A stretch of 64,000 nt of DNA from an uncultured Lachnospiraceae bacterium (GTDB taxonomy: Bacteria; Bacillota; Clostridia; Lachnospirales; Lachnospiraceae), in the NCBI GenBank assembly GCA_958428365.1, contig CAUAFT010000002.1:1-64000 (forward strand). Direction: 5' to 3'. A program made the position numbers and the translations under genes. Under the pieces are notes generated by a model that worked only from the letters and a program-made list of their open reading frames with translations, was not told the DNA's origin and did not search any database. Below are positions 7,071 through 16,443 of this stretch, piece by piece; positions within the stretch are counted from its first letter, which is position 1; each line of letters starts with the position of its first letter.

Positions 7071-8827
7071 TCAATTTTTCTGCTCTTTTCTTAACAGTTC
7101 TGCCGCCGCAACCAGGTTTTTCAGACTGGACACTGTCTCTGCCTCACCCCTTGTCTTCAGACCGCAGTCAGGATTGACCCATAATTTGGCTGTATCAATC
7201 TTACCGCACATCTTATCCAGCGCATTCTTAATCTCCTCCACAGAAGGAACTCTTGGGGAATGAATATCATAGACGCCGGGTCCCACCTCTGTCTTAAAAT
7301 GATTTTCCTTAAGGGCATCCAAAATCAGCAAATCCGAACGGGAGGCTTCAAAGGTGATGACATCTGCATCCATATCGTCAATAGCCGGAATGATATCTGT
7401 AAATTCGCTGTAGCACACTGTTCCCCGGTAATCTTTCCCTGCTTAAAATCCCTGCGGTTCGCCTTCACATCCCCGGTCTGTGGAAAAGAGCCGATGGTGG
7501 TAGTTGGGAATAACGGCAAAGCGAATTCTTTTTTCTGAATGGCTTCCCTTTCCTCGAACACCGGCAATCTTGTAAAATCGCTGTCCTGGATGTTCTTAAC
7601 CCTCTTTTGTACAGCTTCATCACAGCAGTTGATTCTGCCTTTGAATAACTCCCTGTTGACCTGGTATTCCTCTTCCTTCGTAGCATCTTCTGATTCGCTG
7701 AGCAATTTTAATTCTGCCAGCTCGGACAGCTTCTCCTCTGCGAATGCAAAATGCTTCGTATAATCAACTGACAGCTTTTTCTCATTTTCCAGTGTATAAG
7801 GCACATGAAGCAGGGAGCAGGAGGTACTGAGCACCGGGTCAATCCCACTGTTTTTCAGTTCCGCTAAGACATCAAGTGTTTTTTCATAGTTGTTGCGCCA
7901 GATATTCTTACCGTTGATCAATCCTGCAAACAACGTCTTTGCCTTAGGAAAACCGTTTTGTGCAATCAGGTCTTTCGTCCTTGTTCCTTCCATAAAATCC
8001 AAGCCTATTCCATCAAAATCCAGATGAACCGCTTTCTGATATACATCACGGATATCTCCAAAATAGGTCTGCAATAAAATCTTTGTACTTCCTTTGGATG
8101 CAAGTATTTTCTCATAAAGGCGGACGAACAGAGAACTATCCTCCTTCGTTAAATCATAAACCAGATATGGCTCGTCAAACTGTATCCATTCCGCACCGAG
8201 TACTCCGAATTTTTCTATCAGCTCGGAATAGGATTTCACCACATCCTCTGCAAAATCATCGGCGCTCTTTTTTCCCGTGTATCTTGCCAGCTTCAGAAGT
8301 GTAAAAGGTCCCATTACAACCGGTTTTGTCAAAATCCCAAGCTCCCTTGCCTCGGTGAATTCGTCAAACGGCTTTGTTCCGCAGAGGCTGATTTCCGTAT
8401 TGTCTTCAATCTCAGCCACCATATAATGGTAATTAGTGTTAAACCATTTCTTCATTGCCAGGGCTTTCACATCGCCCTCTTCTCCCTGATAACCTCTTGC
8501 CATGGCAAAATAGGTATCCAACTGCGACAGTCCCAAATCCAGATAACGCTTTGGAATGATATGAAACAGTACTGCCGTATCCAGCAGATTGTCATAAAAG
8601 GAAAAATCATTGGATGGAATGAAGTCCAGTCCGCTTTCCTTTTGAATCTTCCACTGTGTCTTTCGGATTTCCTTTCCAACCTGTTGTAATTCTTCCCCTG
8701 TGATCTCATTTCTGAAATATTTCTCCGTTGCAAATTTTAACTCCCGCAGGGCGCCCACTCTAGGGTAGCCGATAACTGATGTACGCATATATCTCGAACT
8801 CCTATCCATTTTTTCTGTTAGCTGCAA
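7071..8827 (-). pseudogene. metE: Cobalamin-independent methionine synthase, internal deletion
   Basis: MetE makes methionine by moving the methyl group of 5-methyltetrahydropteroyl-triglutamate to homocysteine. A full enzyme has about 750 residues. Here the N-terminal frame (8827 down to about 7420) matches MetE from its start through the LFPTTTIGSFPQT motif of the catalytic half. The frame then shifts and the remaining 115 codons (7418-7071) resume at the CYSEF motif and run to the normal C-terminus, including NPDCGLKTR. About 170-190 residues of the catalytic barrel are missing, including the first zinc-ligand histidine of the H-x-C pair. The deletion changes frame, so the product is inactive. 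An assembly error at about 7418 is the alternative. Confidence 0.85.
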
Positions 8828-8886
8828 AAAACTACGCTATGACAGGATTATATCGTCATAATAATATAGATGTAAAATATCGAAAA

Positions 8887-8927
8887 ACAGCATTTTACCA
8901 TAGCTTTAAACTATAGCAAAATGCTGT
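8887..8927 (-). terminator. Terminator of the second LysR gene
   Basis: Perfect 10-bp outer arms ACAGCATTTT / AAAATGCTGT (8887-8896, 8918-8927) with a mostly paired inner ATAG/CTAT extension. On the minus strand it is followed by TTTTTCG. It lies just after the LysR stop and before the metE start, separating the two genes. Confidence 0.65.
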
Positions 8928-8973
8928 GAGATAAACAATCTTTCACGCTGTATTCTCATTTTTATTTTCCGCG

Positions 8974-9879
8974 CTATATTTTCCGTGCATGATTTTTCAA
9001 AGCGTCTATATAGACCTTCCCCAATCTGCTTGGCAATACCTTGTTGTGCATAAGGATTCCGATGTGCATATCGCCCTCCGCCTCAAGGGGAAGGGCAATG
9101 ATATTTTTCCCATTCAATTCCTCGTCGATGACACCGCTGCAAACCGTATATCCGTTGAGTCCAATCAAAAGATTGAACAGCGTGGCTCTATCCCGTACAC
9201 GGATATTCTTAGGACGTTCTACCGTACTAAAGATTTCTTCGGAATAATAAAAGGAATTGTGTTCCCCCTGCTCAAAAGAGAGATAAGGATAAGGCTTCAG
9301 TTCCTCCATTGTCACGGAACTTTTCTTTGCCAGCGGATTCCCAGTACTCACGAAGATATGGGGTTTGGCGACAAACAGCTCTGTGAACGTCAGGTCGTTT
9401 GCCTTCAGGATTTTTTGCAGAACCGACCGGTTGAAGTCGTTCATGTAGAGGACTCCAATCTCACTCTTCATACGGGCAACATCGTCAATAATCTCATATG
9501 TCTGTGTTTCCCGCAGGCTAAAATCGTAGTTCTCCCTGCCATACTCTTTAATCAGATCCACAAACGCATTTACCGCAAAGGAATAATGCTGTGTGGAGAC
9601 ACAGAATTGCTGCTTCCCACCCGGCTGGTTTTTATATGTACTTTCCAACAGCGCCGCCTGTTCTACGACCTGTCTTGCATATCCAAGAAAAATCTCTCCG
9701 TCCTTTGACACAGAGATTCCCTTATTCGTTCGGTCAAAAATAAGGATTCCCATTTCCTTTTCCAACTCTCTGACGGCTTTTGTAAGACTTGGCTGGGATA
9801 TGAATAATTCTTTTGCCGCTTCGCTGATGGTGCCGGTCTCGGCGACTTTGATGATATATTTTAACTGTTGTAATGTCAT
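8974..9879 (-). CDS. LysR family transcriptional regulator
   Basis: A 301-residue LysR regulator. The start at 9879 is fixed by AAGGAG seven bases upstream and by the family opening MTLQQLKYIIKVAETGTISEAAKELFISQPSLTKAVRELE; a longer open frame into the neighbouring gene has no support. The C-terminal domain (about 90-295) is the usual two-lobed effector domain. CysB/CbL-like regulators of sulfur amino acid genes share this N-terminus, and the next gene downstream is metE, so a role in methionine metabolism is a reasonable guess only. It ends at a terminator, so it is not cotranscribed with metE. Confidence 0.88.
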   Translation of the reverse strand: MTLQQLKYIIKVAETGTISEAAKELFISQPSLTKAVRELEKEMGILIFDRTNKGISVSKDGEIFLGYARQVVEQAALLESTYKNQPGGKQQFCVSTQHYSFAVNAFVDLIKEYGRENYDFSLRETQTYEIIDDVARMKSEIGVLYMNDFNRSVLQKILKANDLTFTELFVAKPHIFVSTGNPLAKKSSVTMEELKPYPYLSFEQGEHNSFYYSEEIFSTVERPKNIRVRDRATLFNLLIGLNGYTVCSGVIDEELNGKNIIALPLEAEGDMHIGILMHNKVLPSRLGKVYIDALKNHARKI

Positions 9880-9889
9880 GAATAACTCC

Positions 9890-10981
9890 TTACTCCAAGG
9901 CATTTTTCTCTTTCTGCTGTAAGTAAAAAATCGCTTTCTGCGTTTCAATCTCTGCCCGGAGCTCATCCTCTGTCGGAAGATACAATTTATACTTAGAGGC
10001 AAACATTTGCTCATTTTCATGGAGAATCGAATATCTGGCAATATCCTCATCCGTTTCAGTACAAAGTACGATCCCTATCGTCGGATTATCCCCTTCACTT
10101 CGCTTCAATTCGTCATACATGCGGATATACATATCCATCTGCCCAATATCTTGATGCGTAATTTTTCCAGCCTTCAAATCAATCAATACAAAACACTTCA
10201 ATATATAATTATAGAAGACAAGATCAATAAAATAATCCTCTTTCTCCGTTTTTATATGTTGTTGCCTTGCCACAAAAGCATATCCCTTCCCAAGCTCCAT
10301 CATAAATTTTTGAAGATTTGACAATATACTGGATTCCAAATCTGTCTCAGTGAAGTCCGTATTTGAAGCTAAACCAAGAAATTCTGCTATTACAGGATTC
10401 TTGATAAATTCCAGCTTATCTCTTTGAAAATCTGTTGTCTGCTCTATCATCTCCTGCTCGACTACCTCTTTTTTCTGGGTCTGCAACATCCGATAATAAT
10501 ATTGCGTATTTACATTACGCTGCAACGTCCTCACCGCCCATGTCTGCTCGTATGCCTCTTTTTCATACCAAGCACGGGCTTCTGGATCTAACACCTGCAA
10601 CAGCACTCTATAATGTGACCATGAAAGTTGTATGTGAGATTGTCGACTCACTGTGTCGACAATCTTTGGAAAAGCTTTATAAAACCGTAGATAATGATAT
10701 AGATTACTCCTATCATAGCCTTTTCCATATTTCTCAGTTAGTTCTTTAGACAATTTTTTAATAATATTCTTACCATATTCCGCCCGTCCTTCACCGTGCA
10801 TTTCCTCCTGAGCAATACGATAACCAATCAGCCAATTTCTCTGTGTTAAAATTGTATTGACCTCTTGATATGCTTGTCTCTGTGATATTTCAATAATGTT
10901 CTGAATATCCCCAACAAGATTGTCAGTTTTTTCATATTCAATCACAGAGATATTCGATGATGAAATCAATTTATTCTTCAT
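9890..10981 (-). CDS. YhcG/DUF1016 family PDDEXK nuclease
   Basis: A 363-residue protein of the YhcG (DUF1016) family. The N-terminal helical domain (about 20-170) includes the family segment YGKNIIKKLSKELTEKYGKGY, then LYHYLRFYKAFP, and QLSWSHYRVLLQV. The C-terminal PDDEXK nuclease-like domain contains YFIDLVFYN, VLIDLKAGKITHQDIGQMDMY and a final EDELRAEIE helix. Such proteins occur as single genes or near restriction and mobile loci; their cellular role is not settled. An AAAGGGGG site precedes the ATG. It is in an AT-rich stretch beside a decayed recombinase, which suggests horizontal acquisition. Confidence 0.88.
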   Translation of the reverse strand: MKNKLISSSNISVIEYEKTDNLVGDIQNIIEISQRQAYQEVNTILTQRNWLIGYRIAQEEMHGEGRAEYGKNIIKKLSKELTEKYGKGYDRSNLYHYLRFYKAFPKIVDTVSRQSHIQLSWSHYRVLLQVLDPEARAWYEKEAYEQTWAVRTLQRNVNTQYYYRMLQTQKKEVVEQEMIEQTTDFQRDKLEFIKNPVIAEFLGLASNTDFTETDLESSILSNLQKFMMELGKGYAFVARQQHIKTEKEDYFIDLVFYNYILKCFVLIDLKAGKITHQDIGQMDMYIRMYDELKRSEGDNPTIGIVLCTETDEDIARYSILHENEQMFASKYKLYLPTEDELRAEIETQKAIFYLQQKEKNALE

Positions 10982-11052
10982 ACTGGAACCCCCTTTTAAA
11001 TTTCATTCATTAGCTTCACTCTGCGCTCCCATTACTCTTTTCTAGAGAGTAA

Positions 11053-11652
11053 TTACATATCATCAAATAAATCACTTTTTCTCAATGCCGAATCTAAAAC
11101 CCGACATTTTTCGCTTAACAATACTATTCCCTTTTCTTCATCTATTACATCCTGGCAATATTCTAACACTTCCTTTTTGTAACCAGTAAAATCCATAATA
11201 ATATGTGCTGGTGTTCCATTTTTCAGCATTCGTATAATGGCATATTTTGCTACCGCCCTTGATTGATTATTTCCCGTAATCCGATTTAATACTAAAAACA
11301 TTTTTGTATTATCCAAGTCTTTTTCTATATTTGTAGCATCCAAAAACATTTTCTCACATTTCGCGTTTTCTAGAAATCTTTCTCTAATTTTTATGTATTT
11401 TTTCATTTGAACTGCCAATCCGTCCGGCAATCCCACCCGATATCTATCTACTGTCAATTTATTTAAATTTTCATCATAATCTCCAATCTCTAATTTCTTA
11501 ATTACATCATTTCTAAAACCATATAACAGAACAAGCTTAACAATAATTGCAGAAATATAATTAGAATAAACGCCTTTCTTTCTTTCAAATATTTCGTCAA
11601 TACTTATATTGTTTATAATCTGATCACACTGATTCAAAATATTTCTTGCCAT
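11053..11652 (-). CDS. Degenerate tyrosine-recombinase-like protein, probably 5' truncated
   Basis: The 199-codon frame looks like the C-terminal half of a tyrosine recombinase: AIIVKLVLLYGFRNDVIKKLEIGDYD resembles the box I strand-helix with its arginine, and AVAKYAIIRMLKNGTPAHIIMDFTGYKKEVLEYC resembles the box II region, but the H-x-x-R and the final tyrosine context are not preserved. The open frame continues upstream to 11853 without a start codon, and those 66 codons read like an N-terminal core-binding domain (RATVDVYYAVLGKFYKFI). I therefore see a decayed, probably non-functional gene. Base composition is much more AT-rich than in flanking housekeeping genes. The 11854-12057 gap beyond it holds no gene. 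Confidence 0.5.
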   Translation of the reverse strand: MARNILNQCDQIINNISIDEIFERKKGVYSNYISAIIVKLVLLYGFRNDVIKKLEIGDYDENLNKLTVDRYRVGLPDGLAVQMKKYIKIRERFLENAKCEKMFLDATNIEKDLDNTKMFLVLNRITGNNQSRAVAKYAIIRMLKNGTPAHIIMDFTGYKKEVLEYCQDVIDEEKGIVLLSEKCRVLDSALRKSDLFDDM

Positions 11653-11853
11653 AATATCAGAAATTGCTGCTTCCTGTTGTGATTTTAATAATCCTAACTT
11701 TATTATCTTTTTCTCATACTCTTCTTTAAATGTATTTATCTTTTCACTATTTAAAAAATAGTCATTTTTCCATCCATATTGTTCTGAAATAAATTTATAG
11801 AACTTACCAAGTACCGCATAATAAACATCTACTGTTGCCCTGCTTTTTGTATT

Positions 11854-12057
11854 TTATTGTAATTTAATCATTAAAATCAGTCAACAGAAACCACGGAACT
11901 TTTACTTCATACAAATTTCCAAAAATTAGCTTTTTCTGTATCACTATTATGAAGTATTCGCAATCCACTTACCCTTTCACCGAATAAAAACCAGAAAAGA
12001 TACTCACGTCTGCAAATAAATTCCCAACATGGCATCTCTTCCGATTTCCACCCGAAC
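11854..12057. other. AT-rich gap downstream of spoIVB
   Basis: About 200 bases between the spoIVB stop and the recombinase remnant. No open frame with a start and ribosome site, no tRNA, and no clear terminator is seen. In many spore formers spo0A begins here; nothing like Spo0A can be read. Confidence 0.5.
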
Positions 12058-13278
12058 TCAAGCCTTCATCATATTCTCAATAAATATCCCATATCCTTTC
12101 GCCGGATCATTCACAAACACATGGGTCACGGCTCCAACCAGCTTCCCGTTCTGAACAATGGGACTCCCGCTCATTCCCTGCACAATCCCCCCTGTCTTCT
12201 CCAAAAGCTCCTGGTCCGTCACCACGAACTGAATCCCCTTATTCTCCTCGCTGGTATTAAAATTCGTTTCCTTGATCTCAATATCATAGCTTTTTCTCTC
12301 CCCATCCAAAGTAGAAATGATCTCTGCCTCTCCAAGCCTGATCTCCTGCTTATATCCCACCGGAAGCTCTTCCACGCCCTGAAGCTCCTGCGGGATCTCA
12401 TTCAGGTTCCCATAGACTCCCGCCGTCGTGTTCTCCTCCACGCTGCCCAGGCAGTACTGACTGCTGTAATTGATCACTCCGCTCAGTTCCCCCGGCGTAC
12501 CCTTCTGACCCTTTACGATATCGACGATATTGGTTCGATAGAGCAGTCCGCTTTCCATGGTGATCAGGGTACTGGTATCCGCGTCACTGACTCCGTGTCC
12601 CAAAGCTCCGTAATTTCCCTGCTCATCCGTAAACGTCATGGTTCCCACTCCCGCTAAGTCGTCCCTCACCCAGACTCCGATTTTATAGGACTTCTCCTGG
12701 GTCATTACAGCGTTCATGGCAAGCTCGATCTTCTCCCCATTCCTATCTACTTCCAGCGTAAGTTCCTCATCCCCATATTGATTGACCTTTTCCATAAGCT
12801 CCTCCTTGGTAGAGACTGCCTCCCCGTTGACGCTTAGGACATAATCCCCGCTTTTCAACAGATATTTCGCTGGCTCCTGGCTTCCCCCCGCCGCGCTGTT
12901 GACCGGACTCGTCCCAATGACAAGAACCCCCTTTGTCTTCACATAGATCCCCACTGGGATCCCGCCGGGAATCAGATCCTTCTTGGGCTCTTCCTGTACC
13001 TGGATCTCCTTTAGGGGAATGATTCCAAAGAGCTTACAACTTAAGGTATAATTCTGTTTTTCCGTATCCATCTCTATGTCTCTTTTGTCAAAAACCAGAG
13101 ACGCCAGCGCAGCCTCCTCCCCCTGACTGGTCTCCTCCACCGTCAGGGGGATCCCCATGGTCAGCTTCAGATCCTCTCCCTCCCTCACCTTTACCTGGTC
13201 GGGAACCTTATTCTGCAAGAGGAAATACGCAAGAAACAGGGACAGCGTCAGCATCCCTCCAAAGAACTTTTTTTTCAT
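12058..13278 (-). CDS. spoIVB: SpoIVB sporulation serine peptidase
   Basis: SpoIVB is secreted from the forespore and cleaves SpoIVFA to release the pro-sigma-K protease SpoIVFB. The 406-residue protein has one N-terminal membrane anchor (about 8-23), a PDZ domain (about 100-190, LLKSGDYVLSVNGEAV) and an S55 peptidase domain. The catalytic triad fits well: His228 (ALGHGVSD), Asp355 and Ser370 (GMSGSP). These have the same mutual spacing as His236, Asp363, Ser378 in Bacillus subtilis. AAGGATG precedes the ATG. It lies after recN, as in most Firmicutes, but the gene that usually follows, spo0A, is absent here. Confidence 0.96.
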   Translation of the reverse strand: MKKKFFGGMLTLSLFLAYFLLQNKVPDQVKVREGEDLKLTMGIPLTVEETSQGEEAALASLVFDKRDIEMDTEKQNYTLSCKLFGIIPLKEIQVQEEPKKDLIPGGIPVGIYVKTKGVLVIGTSPVNSAAGGSQEPAKYLLKSGDYVLSVNGEAVSTKEELMEKVNQYGDEELTLEVDRNGEKIELAMNAVMTQEKSYKIGVWVRDDLAGVGTMTFTDEQGNYGALGHGVSDADTSTLITMESGLLYRTNIVDIVKGQKGTPGELSGVINYSSQYCLGSVEENTTAGVYGNLNEIPQELQGVEELPVGYKQEIRLGEAEIISTLDGERKSYDIEIKETNFNTSEENKGIQFVVTDQELLEKTGGIVQGMSGSPIVQNGKLVGAVTHVFVNDPAKGYGIFIENMMKA

Positions 13279-13300
13279 CTGTCATCACATCCTTAATTTC

Positions 13301-13331
13301 AAAAAAAGAGAATCCGCCAGTGGGATTCTCT
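13301..13331 (-). terminator. recN terminator in the spoIVB leader
   Basis: A 9-bp perfect stem AGAGAATCC / GGATTCTCT (13307-13315, 13323-13331) followed on the minus strand by seven T residues. It lies only 22 bases before spoIVB, so any spoIVB promoter further upstream would have to pass it. Confidence 0.8.
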
Positions 13332-13341
13332 GCGTTAATTC

Positions 13342-13371
13342 TATTATGTGATGATTCCATCTTTTTCAAAC
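13342..13371 (-). promoter_or_regulatory. Candidate sigma-G-type promoter for spoIVB
   Basis: On the minus strand CATAATA (13342-13348) matches the forespore sigma-G/sigma-F -10 pattern. GTTTG (13367-13371), 18 bases upstream, is a 4 of 5 match to the GHATR -35. SpoIVB is sigma-G-dependent in Bacillus. The call is weak because the recN terminator lies between this site and the gene. Confidence 0.3.
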
Positions 13372-15050
13372 TAGGATTTTTTGGTTTTTGACGCCAGCTC
13401 CTTCATCTCCTTCGCATTCTTCAATACAGTTTCGGTGATGCTGACTCCGCCCAGCATTCTGGCAAGCTCTGTGACGCTCTCTTCCTCCCTTAATTTTTGA
13501 ATTTCCGACCTGGTCCTTCCGTCCTCCACCTGCTTTTCAATGAGAAAATGGGTGTCCGCCATGGCTGCGATCTGCGGCAGATGGGTAATGCAGATGACCT
13601 GATGATTCCTTCCGATCAGATTCATTTTTTCCGACACCTTCTGCGCCGTCCTTCCGCTGATTCCCGTATCGATCTCATCGAAGATCAGCGTCTCGATCTC
13701 ATCGTCCTCCGCAAGCACCGTCTTAAGCGCCAGCATAACGCGGGACAGCTCTCCTCCCGACGCGATCTTACCCAGAGGTTTTAGCTCCTCCCCTGGATTG
13801 GTAGAGATTAAAAATTCCGCTTCGTCATAGCCGTTGGCTGTAAAATGCCCCGTTTTTTCAAAATGCATGGTAAGCTCTACGGTCTCAAAATTCAGATCCA
13901 ATAGATGTTCCCGTATCAGAGCGCTCAATTCCTTTGCATATTTCTGTCTGATTTTTGAGAGCTTTGCAGAAGCCTTTTCCAAATCTTCTTCTACGGATCT
14001 CAACCGCTCTTTTAACTCCTTCAAATATGCATCATAATCCAGAAGTGCTTCTCTTCGATTTTCCTTTTCGGCTTTCACTTCCAGGATCTGCTCCACCGTA
14101 TCGCCGTATTTGGATTTCAGACGGTTGATCTCATCCAGCCGGTTCTCCGTCTCGTAGAACTCTTCTTCCTCAAATTCCAGACTCTCCAGATAGTCCGCCA
14201 TCTCCCGGTTAAAGTCGCCGAGCAGGCTGTCGATCTGGGTCAGCTGCTCTTCTAAGGATTCCAGGTTTGCATCGTAGGAAATCACGCCATTCAGTTCCCG
14301 AAGCGCTCTGCCGGTCTGCTCTGTGGCGCTCTCGGCGCTGTCAGAGGTCATGCGGTACGCTGCCCCGCAGGCCTCGGCGATCTTTTTGCCGTTCACCATC
14401 CTTCGGTAGGACTCTTCCAGCTCCTCGTCCTCCCCCGGTCTTAATCCGGCTTTTTCGATCTCATTGATCTCATATTCTAAAAAGGACATCTCTCTTTTCT
14501 GCTGTTCCTTGTCGATATCCTTCTCTTCCAGCTCTCTTTTTAAAGCTATGTAGGACTCATACAGCTTTTTCACCCTGACTTTCGCCTCTGCCGCCTCTTT
14601 GCCTGCATAATCGTCCAACAATGAGAGCTGCATCTTCTTTTTTGTCAGAGACTGATGCTCATGCTGTCCGTGAATGTCGATCAGAAGCTGCGCCGCCTCC
14701 TTCACCTTCGCCGCGGACACGCTCTCGGAATTGATCTTTGCCACACTTCTTCCCCCGGTGATCCTCCGGCTCATAATAATCTGCCCGTCCTCCGGAAAAA
14801 TATCCAGCTCCTTTAATTTTTCCATGGTATCTTCATTCTGAACCTCAAAGATCAGCTCCACCAGGGCATAGTCCGCACCCTCCTTGATCATCTCTCTGGT
14901 CGCCTTCTGTCCCAGCGCCATATTGATGGAGCCAATGATCAGGGACTTTCCGGCTCCGGTCTCTCCGGTTAAGATATTCAGCCCTTCCTCAAATTCCACT
15001 TCCATCTCGTCCATCAGGGCGAGATTTTTCACATGCAGATTTCGTAACAT
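13371..15050 (-). CDS. recN: DNA repair protein RecN
   Basis: RecN is an SMC-like ATPase that acts at double-strand breaks and holds ends for recombination. The 559-residue protein has the normal length. It shows the N-terminal Walker A GETGAGKS (about 30-37), long coiled-coil arms (about 155-360), the ABC signature region LASGGELSRVMLALK, and Walker B TLIFDEIDTGISG near the C-terminus. It is the last gene of the nusB-to-argR operon and is followed by a strong terminator. Unlike in many bacteria no LexA box is visible directly before it, so it is probably expressed with the operon. Confidence 0.97.
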   Translation of the reverse strand: MLRNLHVKNLALMDEMEVEFEEGLNILTGETGAGKSLIIGSINMALGQKATREMIKEGADYALVELIFEVQNEDTMEKLKELDIFPEDGQIIMSRRITGGRSVAKINSESVSAAKVKEAAQLLIDIHGQHEHQSLTKKKMQLSLLDDYAGKEAAEAKVRVKKLYESYIALKRELEEKDIDKEQQKREMSFLEYEINEIEKAGLRPGEDEELEESYRRMVNGKKIAEACGAAYRMTSDSAESATEQTGRALRELNGVISYDANLESLEEQLTQIDSLLGDFNREMADYLESLEFEEEEFYETENRLDEINRLKSKYGDTVEQILEVKAEKENRREALLDYDAYLKELKERLRSVEEDLEKASAKLSKIRQKYAKELSALIREHLLDLNFETVELTMHFEKTGHFTANGYDEAEFLISTNPGEELKPLGKIASGGELSRVMLALKTVLAEDDEIETLIFDEIDTGISGRTAQKVSEKMNLIGRNHQVICITHLPQIAAMADTHFLIEKQVEDGRTRSEIQKLREEESVTELARMLGGVSITETVLKNAKEMKELASKTKKS

Positions 15051-15113
15051 GTTTTCTCCTTCTACTCTCTCTTATACCAGCAAATGTATACAAATTCAAA
15101 ACATAGGATCTCT

Positions 15114-15569
15114 CTATTTCTCTCCCACCATTTTCCGCAAACGGTCCATCAGTCGGACATTCTCCTCCACGGAACGGACTGCACACATCACCGTATCGTC
15201 TCCTGCGATGGTGCCCACGATCTCATGAAAATTCATGGCGTCCAACGCCGCCGCCACCGCCATCGCCATACCGGAGACCGTTCGCACCACAAGAATATTC
15301 TGCGCCATATCCATGGAAGTAAATCCATCTTTTAAGACACGGATATATCTTTTCGACAGATCTTCCGCCGGCTCTGTCAAGGATGCATATTTCTGTCTTC
15401 CGTTGCTCATCGCCACCTTTGTCAGCTTCAGTTCCCGAATATCCCTGGATACGGTTGCCTGGGTCACCTGAAAGCCCTCTCCTTCCAAAAGCTCCGAGAG
15501 TTCTTCCTGGGTCTCCACATCATTTTTACTGATAATTTCCAGAATTTTTGCATGTCTTTTTGATTTCAT
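15114..15569 (-). CDS. argR: Arginine repressor ArgR/AhrC
   Basis: A 151-residue arginine-dependent regulator. The N-terminal winged helix (about 1-70) reads RHAKILEIISKNDVETQEEL and VTQATVSRDIRELKLTKV, the signature of ArgR. The C-terminal oligomerisation and arginine-binding domain has VVRTVSGMAMAVAAALD and the conserved GTIAGDDTVMCAVR. It forms hexamers that bind ARG boxes to repress arginine synthesis and activate catabolism. Its place between nadK and recN is conserved in Firmicutes. It begins 13 bases after the nadK stop in reading order. Confidence 0.96.
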   Translation of the reverse strand: MKSKRHAKILEIISKNDVETQEELSELLEGEGFQVTQATVSRDIRELKLTKVAMSNGRQKYASLTEPAEDLSKRYIRVLKDGFTSMDMAQNILVVRTVSGMAMAVAAALDAMNFHEIVGTIAGDDTVMCAVRSVEENVRLMDRLRKMVGEK

Positions 15570-15582
15570 TTCATCCCCCTTA

Positions 15583-16443
15583 TCAGATATACATCTGCAT
15601 CTTCTTCCCCAATATCTCCAAAAAACTGCGTTGATTCAGCTTTAAGATATTTGTGGAGTGCTCTGCTTTTTTTATCAGGATCTTATCCCCCACATGCACC
15701 TGAACGGGACTGTCTCCGTCGAAGCTCACTTCCGCACTTTCATGGGTCTCATTGTTCCTCGTTCCCACCTCGATCTCAATCTCATCCTCGGCGCTTAAGA
15801 CAATACTTTTGGAATTAAGGCTGTGGGAATTGATGGGCGTAACCAGCAAAAGCTCCGCCTTCGGATCCACGATCGGTCCTCCCGCCGACATATTGTAGGC
15901 GGTGGATCCCGTAGGCGTCGCCACTACAATCCCGTCCCCGGTATAAGTATGAAGATACTCACCGTTGACCCGTAGGATCAGATTACTCACCGACGGATTC
16001 GCCCCCCTGTGGATGATCACATCGTTAAAAGCCGTACGAATCCTCTGGGGTTCTCCATCCACCACACAGTGTCCCTCCAGCATCATCCTGGACTCTAACA
16101 TATAATTTCCCACCATCATCTCATCTAAGGCGCCTTTCACTCTGTCCCGTTCCAGTTCACACAGATAGCCCAAAGTTCCCAGATTAATGCCGATCATGGG
16201 AAGATTCAGCTCGTATAGGTCTCTGGCTGTACGGATCAGCGTACCGTCCCCGCCCAGAACCAGGATACACTCGGTCTGCCCCGGGATCTGCTTTAGATCA
16301 ATACGCTCCGCCTCGTCCTTGGAACCGCTGCTGTAATAACAGGTACAGTGACCGCCCTTTTGCTCTATGTATTTTTTTACCTCTTTTGTAAAGCTCCTGT
16401 CTTTATCCTTCTTAAGATTGGTTACTGTAAAAAAATATTTCAT
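15583..16443 (-). CDS. nadK: NAD kinase
   Basis: This enzyme phosphorylates NAD+ to NADP+ with ATP, the only route to NADP. The 286-residue protein has the family GGDGT motif (VLGGDGTLIRTAR, about residues 83-95), the NE/D motif FNDVIIHRG and the glycine-rich TGSTAYNMSAGGPIV. The length is usual for Gram-positive enzymes. Its ATG overlaps the tlyA stop by four bases (ATGA), so the two are translationally coupled. Confidence 0.96.
   Translation of the reverse strand: MKYFFTVTNLKKDKDRSFTKEVKKYIEQKGGHCTCYYSSGSKDEAERIDLKQIPGQTECILVLGGDGTLIRTARDLYELNLPMIGINLGTLGYLCELERDRVKGALDEMMVGNYMLESRMMLEGHCVVDGEPQRIRTAFNDVIIHRGANPSVSNLILRVNGEYLHTYTGDGIVVATPTGSTAYNMSAGGPIVDPKAELLLVTPINSHSLNSKSIVLSAEDEIEIEVGTRNNETHESAEVSFDGDSPVQVHVGDKILIKKAEHSTNILKLNQRSFLEILGKKMQMYI

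Noticed and set aside
8974..10050. Longer LysR frame starting inside the YhcG gene
   Set aside because: AAGGAG and the normal LysR opening fix the start at 9879; the extension is YhcG coding sequence in another frame.
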